From the NCBI GenBank assembly GCA_019247255.1, contig JAFAPJ010000649.1:1-8500 (forward strand): 8,500 nucleotides of DNA, written 5' to 3'. This DNA comes from Methylobacteriaceae bacterium. GTDB lineage: Bacteria; Pseudomonadota; Alphaproteobacteria; Rhizobiales; Beijerinckiaceae. Positions within the stretch are counted from its first letter, which is position 1. Every line of letters begins with the position of its first letter. Both the position numbers and the translations under genes were made by a program. The notes beneath the pieces are model-generated. The model ran no database searches. It was given only the letters and a program-made list of their open reading frames with translations, and had not been told where the DNA came from. Below are positions 1-6,297 of this stretch, one piece after another.

Positions 1-3000
1 CGGGCAGCTTCACCTCAACCTCCCGGCGGCCTTCCTCAAGGATAAGGATGAGCGAGACCTCGCCCTCCTGACGCCCGCCCGGACCACGGCCACGCAGGCG
101 CTCCTGCACGCCTGAGATCGGTCGCTCGTCACGCAGGAAGATCCGCATCGCGTTGCGGTGGCGCGCGAGCGCGTCGTCGAGCGGCTCCGCGCTCTGGATC
201 CGGGCCCGGACCTCCTCGCCTTCGAGGCTCGCCTGGAGGACGAGCAGGACGGCCTTCCCGGGCTCGAGCAGCTCGCGATAGGTGCCGAGCCCCTCCGAGA
301 AGACGATCGCCTCGTAATGTCCGGTCTGATCGGACAAGTTGACGATGCCCATCTTGTTGCCGGATTTCGTGCGCCGCTCCGTCCTGTCGAGGACGGACGC
401 CGCGACACGGCCGACCGTGCCGCCCTGGGCGCGCGCCTGACGGCAGAACTCGGCCCAGCTCTGCACCCGCAGCTTCTTCAGGAGCTCGCCGTACTCGTCG
501 AGCGGATGGCCGGTCAGGAAGAAGCCGACCGCCTCGTATTCCTTGCGCAGCCGCTCGGCCATGGGCCAGGGCTCGTAGAGGGGCGTTCGCAGCGTGATCT
601 CGGGGGCCGTTACCCCGCCGAACATGTCCATGGCGCCCTCGGTCCGCATCTCGTGCGAGCGCGATGCGAGGCCGAGCACGGCGTCGAGGGTCGCGGTCGC
701 CTTCGCGCGGTCGGGCTCGAGCTCGTCGAGCGCGCCTGCCGCGACGAGGCTCTCCAGCGTGCGCTTGTTGAGGTGGCGCGGGTTGATGCGCTGCCCGAGA
801 TCCGTGAGGCTGCGGAAGGGCGCGGCCGTGCGGGCCTCCACCAGCGATTCCACGGCCGCCCGGCCGACGCCTTTCACGGCGCCGAGTGCGTAGCGGATCG
901 CGGCCCGCTCCTCCCCGCGCCGCTCGACCTCGAACTCGACGCCCGACCGGTTGAGCGACGGCGGCTCGACCGGGATCTCGAGCCGCTGCGCTTCCCGCCT
1001 GAACTCGGCGAGCTTGTCCGTATTGTCCATGTCGAGCGCCATGGAGGCCGCCAGGAACTCGACCGGGAAGTTCGCCTTCAGGTAGGCCGTGTGGTAGGTG
1101 ATCAGCGCGTAGGCCGCGGCATGGCTCTTGTTGAAGCCATAATCGGCGAACTTGGCGAGAAGATCGAAGATCGTATCGGCCTCGTCCTTGCGAAGCCCTC
1201 GCTCGACCGCGCCCGACACGAAACGTCCGCGCTGCGCGTCCATCTCGGCCTTGATCTTCTTGCCCATCGCCCGCCGCAGCAGGTCCGCGTCGCCGAGCGA
1301 GTAGCCGGCGAGCAGCTGGGCGACCTGCATCACCTGCTCCTGATAGACGATGATCCCGAAGGTCTCGGCGAGGATCGGCTTCAGCTTGGGATGCGGGTAC
1401 CAGCTCGATTCCGGGTCGGGATCGCGGCCGAGCTTGCGGGCGCAATAGACCGGGATGTTCGCCATCGGGCCCGGCCGGTAGAGCGCGACGAGCGCGATCA
1501 GGTCCTCGAAACGGTCGGGCTCCATTTCGCAGAGCGCCTTGCGCATGCCGGCCGATTCCACCTGGAACACCCCGGTCGCCTCGCCGCGGGCGAGCATGGC
1601 GTAGGTGGGGGCGTCGTCGAGCGGCAGCGCGGCGAGGTCGATCGCCTGGCCTGACGCCCGGATCAGCGCGACCGCGCGCTTCAGCACTGTGAGCGTTTTC
1701 AGGCCCAGAAAGTCGAACTTCACGAGCCCGGCCTGCTCGACCCATTTCATGTTGTACTGGGTCACGCGCATCCCGGTCTTCGGGTCGCGGTAGAGGGGCA
1801 CGAGCTCCTGGAGAGGACGGTCGCCGATGACGACGCCCGCCGCGTGGGTTGAGGCGTGGCGGTGCAGCCCTTCGAGCTTGCGGGCGATCTCGAGCATCCG
1901 CCCAACGACCGGCTCCTCGGCGGCCGCGGCCTGCAACTTCGGCTCGCCCGCGATCGCCTGGTCGAGCGTCACGGGATTGGCCGGGTTCTGCGGCACGAGC
2001 TTCGTCAGCTTGTCGACCTGCCCGTAGGGCATCTCGAGCACGCGCCCGACGTCGCGCATCACCCCGCGGGCGAGCAGCGTGCCGAAGGTGATAATCTGGG
2101 CGACCTGCGTCTCGCCGTAGCGGGACTGGACGTAGCGGATGACGTCCTCGCGCCCGTCCACGCAGAAATCGATGTCGAAATCCGGCATCGAGACGCGTTC
2201 GGGATTGAGGAAGCGCTCGAACAGGAGCCCGAACCGGAGCGGATCGAGATCCGTGATGGTCAGCGCGTAGGCGACGAGCGAGCCCGCGCCCGAGCCGCGG
2301 CCCGGCCCGACCGGGATGTCCTGGTCCTTCGCCCATTTGATGAAGTCGGAGACGATGAGGAAGTAGCCCGCATATTTCATGCGGGCGATGACCGAGAGCT
2401 CGAAGGCGAGGCGCTCGCGATACGTCGCGGCCTCGATTCCCGGCGCAGTCCCGTGCGCCGCGAGGCGCGCCTCGAGCCCGGCTTCCGCCTGACGGGCGAG
2501 CTCGGCCGCCTCGTCGAAATCGCCGAAGCGCGGCAGGATGGGCTTGCGGGTCGAGACCCGCCACGAGCAGCGGAGCGCAATCTCGACCGAGGAGGCGAGC
2601 GCGTCCGGCAGGTCCGCGAAGAGCGCCCGCATCTCGGCCCGGCTCTTGAACCGGAACTCCGGGGAAAGCCGCCGACGCTTGTCGTCCGAGACGATGCGCC
2701 CGTCCGCGATCGCGAGCAGCGCGTCATGGGCCTCGTAATCGCCGCTGGCGGCGAAGAACGGCTCGTTCGTCGCGACGATGGGCAGTCCCGCCTCGTCCGC
2801 GAGCGATAGGAGGCCGCTCTCGATGGCCCGCTCGTCGTCGAGCCCGTGCCGGCCGATCTCGACGTAGAGCCGGTCGCCGAAAGCCCCCCGCAAGGCGTCG
2901 AGGCGGGCGCGGGCGAGCTCGATCCGCCCGCCCGAGCGAAGCAGCGTGTCCAGCGGACCCGTCCGGCCGCCCGTGAGCGCGATCAGGCCCTCCGCATGGT

Positions 3001-3397
3001 CGCGCAGAACGGCCGCCGCCACGCGGGGCGGCTCGCCGAGCGCCACGTCGAAATAGGCGCGGCTCGCGAGCTGCATCAGGTTGCCGTAGCCGGCCTCCGT
3101 CTGGGCGAGGAGGACGATGTCCGGCGAGCGCGCGAAGGCGGCGCGGCTCCCGGGCTCCGCCTCCTCGAAGGCGACGGAGAGCTGGAGACCCGGGATCGGC
3201 TGGATCCCCTTGCCGGCGAGCTTCTCGGAAAACTCGAGCGCGCCGAAGAGATTGTTCGTGTCCGTCAGCGCCAGCGCCGGCTGCTTGTCGGCCTTGGCGA
3301 GCTCCGCGAGCGTCGCGATCTTCAGCGCGCCTTCGAGCAGCGAGTAGGACGAGTGGACGTGAAGGTGGACGAAGCCGATGTCGGCAAGGAGGCTCAT
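1..3397 (-). CDS. dnaE: DNA polymerase III subunit alpha (DnaE1), C-terminus beyond the window
   Basis: Catalytic subunit of the replicative DNA polymerase III holoenzyme, acting in the cytoplasm at the fork. The window holds 1132 codons with no in-frame stop; alphaproteobacterial DnaE1 is usually about 1150-1180 residues, so only a short tail is missing. The N-terminus opens with a PHP domain (HLHVHSSYS, H11/H13/H15). The palm has the GPGRGSGAGS loop and the catalytic aspartates D406 and D408 in PDFDIDF, with the third, D562, in VKFDFLGL. A helix-hairpin-helix motif (GAVKGVGRAA) lies near residue 840 and an OB-fold region near 985-1085. The PHP metal site looks degenerate: TDTNN (T47) stands where active PHP domains have TDH, and ATNEP where they have ATND-x-H, so proofreading probably relies on a separate epsilon subunit. 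The ATG at 3397 is chosen from the family N-terminus; it has no Shine-Dalgarno of its own. An in-frame GTG at 3442 (GGAGG only 2 nt upstream) is a weaker alternative. Length argues against the shorter DnaE2/ImuC. Confidence 0.97.
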   Translation of the reverse strand, partial: MSLLADIGFVHLHVHSSYSLLEGALKIATLAELAKADKQPALALTDTNNLFGALEFSEKLAGKGIQPIPGLQLSVAFEEAEPGSRAAFARSPDIVLLAQTEAGYGNLMQLASRAYFDVALGEPPRVAAAVLRDHAEGLIALTGGRTGPLDTLLRSGGRIELARARLDALRGAFGDRLYVEIGRHGLDDERAIESGLLSLADEAGLPIVATNEPFFAASGDYEAHDALLAIADGRIVSDDKRRRLSPEFRFKSRAEMRALFADLPDALASSVEIALRCSWRVSTRKPILPRFGDFDEAAELARQAEAGLEARLAAHGTAPGIEAATYRERLAFELSVIARMKYAGYFLIVSDFIKWAKDQDIPVGPGRGSGAGSLVAYALTITDLDPLRFGLLFERFLNPERVSMPDFDIDFCVDGREDVIRYVQSRYGETQVAQIITFGTLLARGVMRDVGRVLEMPYGQVDKLTKLVPQNPANPVTLDQAIAGEPKLQAAAAEEPVVGRMLEIARKLEGLHRHASTHAAGVVIGDRPLQELVPLYRDPKTGMRVTQYNMKWVEQAGLVKFDFLGLKTLTVLKRAVALIRASGQAIDLAALPLDDAPTYAMLARGEATGVFQVESAGMRKALCEMEPDRFEDLIALVALYRPGPMANIPVYCARKLGRDPDPESSWYPHPKLKPILAETFGIIVYQEQVMQVAQLLAGYSLGDADLLRRAMGKKIKAEMDAQRGRFVSGAVERGLRKDEADTIFDLLAKFADYGFNKSHAAAYALITYHTAYLKANFPVEFLAASMALDMDNTDKLAEFRREAQRLEIPVEPPSLNRSGVEFEVERRGEERAAIRYALGAVKGVGRAAVESLVEARTAAPFRSLTDLGQRINPRHLNKRTLESLVAAGALDELEPDRAKATATLDAVLGLASRSHEMRTEGAMDMFGGVTAPEITLRTPLYEPWPMAERLRKEYEAVGFFLTGHPLDEYGELLKKLRVQSWAEFCRQARAQGGTVGRVAASVLDRTERRTKSGNKMGIVNLSDQTGHYEAIVFSEGLGTYRELLEPGKAVLLVLQASLEGEEVRARIQSAEPLDDALARHRNAMRIFLRDERPISGVQERLRGRGPGGRQEGEVSLILILEEGRREVEVKLP

Positions 3398-3432
3398 GAG
3401 CGCGGAATCGGGCCTGGGACGGACCGGATCAT
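3394..3432 (-). CDS. possible 12-residue leader peptide overlapping the dnaE start
   Basis: A short ORF starts at the ATG at 3432-3430 and encodes MIRSVPGPIPRS. Its TGA stop (3396-3394) overlaps the dnaE ATG (3397-3395) in an ATGA arrangement typical of translational coupling. A GGAGG lies 12 nt upstream (3449-3445), somewhat farther than ideal. The dnaE start itself has no recognisable ribosome binding site, so re-initiation from this ORF would explain how dnaE is translated. It is too short for any coding statistics and the overlap could be chance. No function is assigned to the peptide, although its proline-rich end could slow ribosomes. Confidence 0.25.
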   Translation of the reverse strand: MIRSVPGPIPRS

Positions 3433-3494
3433 GCGGGCGCACCGCCTCCGGAGTCGATGCGACCGCGACGCCGGGCTGTGGATCGCCCCGTCGG

Positions 3495-3543
3495 CCGGCG
3501 CGGTCGCGAGGCGCCCGTCCTCAGGTTCGCGCGCCCGCGCCGG
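3495..3543 (-). terminator. stem-loop directly after the mucR-like stop codon
   Basis: Perfect 9-bp GC-only arms (CCGGCGCGG at 3495-3503 and CCGCGCCGG at 3535-3543) flank a 31-nt loop that can itself fold (GAGG/CCTC). The outer arm begins at the base right after the TGA of the mucR-like gene. No T-run follows on the minus strand, so it is not a classical intrinsic terminator; it may be a 3' stabiliser, an attenuating structure before dnaE or simply GC-rich chance. It occupies about a third of the 146-bp gap between the two genes. I see no convincing dnaE promoter in the rest of the gap. Confidence 0.35.
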
Positions 3544-3966
3544 TCATTCGGCCGTCGCGTTCAGGCGCGGCCGGCCGAGCCCCATGCCCTTCGCCAGCGC
3601 GGACCGCGTCTCGGCATAGTTCGGGGCGACCATCGGGTAATCGTAAGGCAGGCTCCAGCGCTCGCGATACTGCTCGGGCGTCATGTTGTAGCGCGTGCGC
3701 AGGTGCCGCCGGAGCGACTTGAACCGGCGCCCGTCCTCCAGGCAGATGATGTAATCCGGCGTGACGGACTTCTTCACCGGGACGGCGGGCTTGCGCTCCT
3801 CCGCGGCGGCCGGCTCGGCGCGACCCTGCGCGGCCGCCGCCAAGGCGCCGTGAATGGTCCTGATCAGATCCGGTAATTCGGCGGCCGAAACCGAATTGTG
3901 ACCGACGAATGACGCCGCGATCTCGGCCGACAGCGCGACGAGTTTCACGTCAGACTGAGCATTCAT
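3544..3966 (-). CDS. mucR: Ros/MucR-family transcriptional regulator with an incomplete zinc finger
   Basis: This 140-residue protein belongs to the Ros/MucR family, which regulates exopolysaccharide, motility, cell-cycle or virulence genes in alphaproteobacteria and often its own promoter. The N-terminal part (LVALSAEIAASFVGHNSVSAAELPDL split over residues 9-34) matches the family's oligomerisation region. An Ala/Pro/Lys linker spans about 42-67. The DNA-binding core follows: TPDYIICLEDGRRF at 69-82, KSLRRHLRTRYNMTPEQYRERW at 83-104 (read as two blocks), then DYPMVAPNYA and the MGLGRPR tail. Ros coordinates zinc with Cys-Cys-His-His. Here the first two positions are C75 and D78 (Asp is common in MucR), the third is H88, and the last is R92 (codon CGC, one base from His CAC), followed by Y93. 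The finger therefore lacks its final histidine. The start at 3966 is chosen because the family N-terminus begins there; the ATG at 4011 would add 15 atypical residues without a Shine-Dalgarno. Confidence 0.92.
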   Translation of the reverse strand: MNAQSDVKLVALSAEIAASFVGHNSVSAAELPDLIRTIHGALAAAAQGRAEPAAAEERKPAVPVKKSVTPDYIICLEDGRRFKSLRRHLRTRYNMTPEQYRERWSLPYDYPMVAPNYAETRSALAKGMGLGRPRLNATAE

Positions 3967-3972
3967 ATGAAT
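3961..3972. promoter_or_regulatory. AT-rich 12-bp perfect palindrome over the mucR start codon
   Basis: ATTCATATGAAT is a perfect palindrome containing the minus-strand ATG of the mucR-like gene (3966-3964). It stands out as almost GC-free in a very GC-rich neighbourhood. Ros/MucR proteins bind AT-rich sites with T-A steps and commonly repress their own genes, so this is a plausible autoregulatory operator. That role is inference; the sequence shows only the palindrome and its position. Confidence 0.4.
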
Positions 3973-4046
3973 TGGTGGTCCTGAAAGTTGCCTCGCGCCC
4001 GCAACCGGCATGTGGTCATCTAGCGCGTTGTTGGCACGATGAAAGG

Positions 4047-4063
4047 GAACGGGTCTTCCGTTC
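4047..4063. repeat. inverted repeat GAACGG-N5-CCGTTC in the divergent intergenic region
   Basis: Perfect 6-bp arms (4047-4052 and 4058-4063) with a 5-nt spacer; extending to 4045-4065 adds one mismatch and one further pair. It lies about midway in the 222-bp region between the divergent mucR-like gene and ptrB, where an operator for a dimeric regulator could sit. No known site consensus is recognised. Confidence 0.3.
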
Positions 4064-4126
4064 TCGCTGCTCGCCCCTTAGTCGAAGGCGATGCTGATCG
4101 CAAGCTCGCGATTTCGTGAAGGACGA

Positions 4127-4155
4127 TTGATCGCGGAATCCGTCGGCTCTAGGGA
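4127..4155 (+). promoter_or_regulatory. weak sigma70-like promoter candidate for ptrB
   Basis: TTGATC (4127-4132) and TAGGGA (4150-4155) are separated by 17 nt. The -35 element is fair and the -10 element is poor. Transcription from here would start near 4162, inside the inverted repeat at 4157-4183, and the mRNA would then lack the 5' arm of that hairpin. No better candidate was seen in 3973-4156. Confidence 0.2.
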
Positions 4156-4156
4156 C

Positions 4157-4183
4157 CTCCTCGGGCCGCGCGCGCCCGAGGAG
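4157..4183 (+). promoter_or_regulatory. hairpin holding the ptrB Shine-Dalgarno
   Basis: CTCCTCGGGC (4157-4166) and GCCCGAGGAG (4174-4183) are perfect 10-bp arms around a 7-nt loop. The ptrB Shine-Dalgarno GAGGAG (4178-4183), 5 nt before the ATG at 4189, is entirely within the 3' arm. If the transcript starts upstream of 4157, the ribosome binding site would be sequestered in a stable stem. The element could instead be a DNA operator, or the transcript could start inside it and escape the pairing. Confidence 0.55.
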
Positions 4184-4188
4184 ACCGC

Positions 4189-6297
4189 ATGTCAGCCGAG
4201 CCCGCCAGCTGGACCGAGGCGCCCAACCCGCCCCTGGCCGAGGTCCGCCCGCACGAGGTGTCGATCCACGGCCGGCGGATCGCGGACGAGTACGCCTGGC
4301 TCAAGGCCCCGAACTGGCGCGAGGTGCTGAAGGACGGCGACGCGCTGCCGGAGGACATTCGGGCGCATCTCCTGCGCGAGAACGCCTACGCGGACGCGTT
4401 CCTTGCGCCGCTCGAGACGCTGCGCCGCGACCTCGTCGCCGAGATGCGAGGCCGGATGAAGGAGGACGACCGCTCGGTGCCGCAGCCGGACGGTCCGTTC
4501 GCGTACTACATGCGTCACCGCGACGGCGGCCAGCATCCCCTCAGCTGCCGCGAACCGCGCGGCGGGGGCGAGGAGACGATCCTCCTCGACGGCGACCGGG
4601 AGGGCGACGGCCTCGCCTATTTCGACCTCGGCGACGCCGTCCATTCCCCCGATCATGCGCGCCTCGCCTGGTCGGCCGACATCGCAGGCTCCGAGCTCTA
4701 CACGATCCGGGTGCGCGACCTCGCGACGGGCGAGGATCTGCCCGACACGGTCGCGGGAGCGACCGGCGACATCGTCTGGTGCGGCGATTCCAGCAGCTTC
4801 TATTACGTCGAGGTCGACGAGAACCACCGGCCGGTCCGAGTCCGCCGCCACCGGCTCGGGACGTCCCAGGCCGAGGATGCCCTCGTCTACGAGGAGCGTG
4901 ACCCGGGCTGGTTCGTCAACATCGACCTGACCCAGAGCGACGCCTTCGTGGTCGTCGCGGCGAGCGATCACGAGACCTCGGAAAGCTGGCTCCTCGACAG
5001 GGCCGATCCCGAGGCGCGGCCGCGCCTCGTCGCTCCCCGGCGTCCGCTGGTCCTCTACGACGTCGAGCATCACGGCGAGACGCTCGTCATCCGCACGAAC
5101 GACGGCGGCGCGGAGGACTTCAAGCTCGTCACCGCGCCGATCGCCGACCCCGCGCCGGAGAACTGGCGCGACCTCGTCCCGTCCCGCCCCGGCATCATGG
5201 TGCTGTTCCAGGCGGCCCTCGCCCGTCACCACGTCCGGCTTGAGCGCGAGGACGCGAACCCGCGCATCGTCGTGCGGGAGCTCGCGACGGGGGAGGAGCA
5301 CGCGATCGCTTTCGCCGAGGAGGCCTATTCGCTCGGGCTCGACCTCGGCTTCGAGTTCGACACGACGACGATCCGCTTCACCTACTCGTCCATGACGACG
5401 CCGACCGAGACCTACGATTACGACCTCGTCACGCGCGAGCGGACGCTGCGCAAGCGCCAGGAGGTGCCGAGCGGCTTCGACGCCGCCCGTTACGTGACCC
5501 GGCGCGTCCAGGCGATCTCGCATGGCGGGATCTCCGTCCCGGTCTCGCTCGTGCATCGGCGCGACCTCGCGATCGACGGAACGGCTCCGTGCCTCCTCTA
5601 CGGCTACGGTTCCTACGGGGCCTCCATGTCCGCCTCCTTCCGGACGAACCCGCTCTCGCTTCTCGACCGCGGCTTCGTCTACGCGATCGCGCATATCCGG
5701 GGCGGGACCGAGAAGGGCTGGCGCTGGTACCTCGATGGCAAGCGCGAGAAGAAGACGAACACGTTCAAGGACTTCATCGCGGCCGGGGAGGCCCTCGCGG
5801 CCGCCGGTTATACGGGGCGCGGCCGCATCGTCGCGCATGGCGGGAGCGCGGGCGGGATGCTGATGGGCGCGGTCGCCAACATTGCGCCGGACCTTTTCGC
5901 CGGGATCGTCGCCGAGGTCCCGTTCGTCGACGTGCTGCACACGATGCTCGACGGGGAGCTGCCGCTGACGCCGCCCGAATGGCCCGAATGGGGCGATCCG
6001 GGCCAGGACGAGGCGGCCTTCCGGACGATCCTCGCCTATTCGCCCTACGAGAACGTCGCGGCACAGCCCTACCCGCCGATCCTGGCGCTGGGCGGACTCA
6101 CCGATCCGCGCGTGACCTATTGGGAGCCGGCGAAATGGGTCGCGCGGCTGCGCGCCCGCATGACGGGTGGCGGCCCGGTCCTCCTCAAGATCAACATGGA
6201 TGCGGGCCATGGCGGCGCGGCCGGCCGCTTCGATCGGCTGGAGGAGATCGGCCTCATCTACGCCTTCGCGATCACGGCGGCGGGACGGGGCCTTTAG
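4189..6297 (+). CDS. ptrB: oligopeptidase B (protease II), peptidase family S9A
   Basis: Cytoplasmic serine oligopeptidase that cleaves short peptides, classically after Arg or Lys, and excludes folded proteins with a beta-propeller lid. The 702 residues are close to the E. coli enzyme (686). There is no signal peptide. The N-terminal part to about residue 70 has the family pattern (DEYAWLKAPNW), the propeller covers about 75-400, and the alpha/beta-hydrolase domain forms the rest. The catalytic triad is S553 (GGSAGG), D639 (GGLTDPRV) and H674 (DAGHGG), with spacing as in known OpB; the oxyanion tyrosine is Y473 in GYGSYG. GGSAGG rather than GGSNGG, and PEWPEWGDP, point to OpB instead of prolyl oligopeptidase. 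Of the acidic residues that set basic specificity in enterobacterial OpB, E597 is kept, but the second S1 glutamate is P599 and the two S2 aspartates are S481 and S483, so the P2 preference may differ. The start is fixed by GAGGAG 5 nt upstream. The 3' end overlaps the convergent gene by 26 bp. Confidence 0.95.
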   Translation: MSAEPASWTEAPNPPLAEVRPHEVSIHGRRIADEYAWLKAPNWREVLKDGDALPEDIRAHLLRENAYADAFLAPLETLRRDLVAEMRGRMKEDDRSVPQPDGPFAYYMRHRDGGQHPLSCREPRGGGEETILLDGDREGDGLAYFDLGDAVHSPDHARLAWSADIAGSELYTIRVRDLATGEDLPDTVAGATGDIVWCGDSSSFYYVEVDENHRPVRVRRHRLGTSQAEDALVYEERDPGWFVNIDLTQSDAFVVVAASDHETSESWLLDRADPEARPRLVAPRRPLVLYDVEHHGETLVIRTNDGGAEDFKLVTAPIADPAPENWRDLVPSRPGIMVLFQAALARHHVRLEREDANPRIVVRELATGEEHAIAFAEEAYSLGLDLGFEFDTTTIRFTYSSMTTPTETYDYDLVTRERTLRKRQEVPSGFDAARYVTRRVQAISHGGISVPVSLVHRRDLAIDGTAPCLLYGYGSYGASMSASFRTNPLSLLDRGFVYAIAHIRGGTEKGWRWYLDGKREKKTNTFKDFIAAGEALAAAGYTGRGRIVAHGGSAGGMLMGAVANIAPDLFAGIVAEVPFVDVLHTMLDGELPLTPPEWPEWGDPGQDEAAFRTILAYSPYENVAAQPYPPILALGGLTDPRVTYWEPAKWVARLRARMTGGGPVLLKINMDAGHGGAAGRFDRLEEIGLIYAFAITAAGRGL

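Noticed and set aside
158..1654. Plus-strand open frame of 498 codons opposite dnaE, and a similar one at 1856-2809
   Set aside because: Both are antisense to well-supported dnaE coding sequence and show no domain or ribosome binding site; high GC explains their length.
129..2564. Minus-strand open frame of 811 codons within dnaE
   Set aside because: It is shifted relative to the dnaE frame, which alone carries polymerase motifs; the product is an Arg/Ala/Gly-rich shadow.
3967..4011. N-terminal extension of the mucR-like gene from the ATG at 4011
   Set aside because: The extra 15 residues do not resemble the family and there is no Shine-Dalgarno; the family N-terminus begins at 3966.
4046..4062. 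GGAAC…CGTT resembling an EcfG general-stress promoter
   Set aside because: The two boxes are only 8 nt apart, about half the spacing needed for that sigma factor; the match arises from the inverted repeat.
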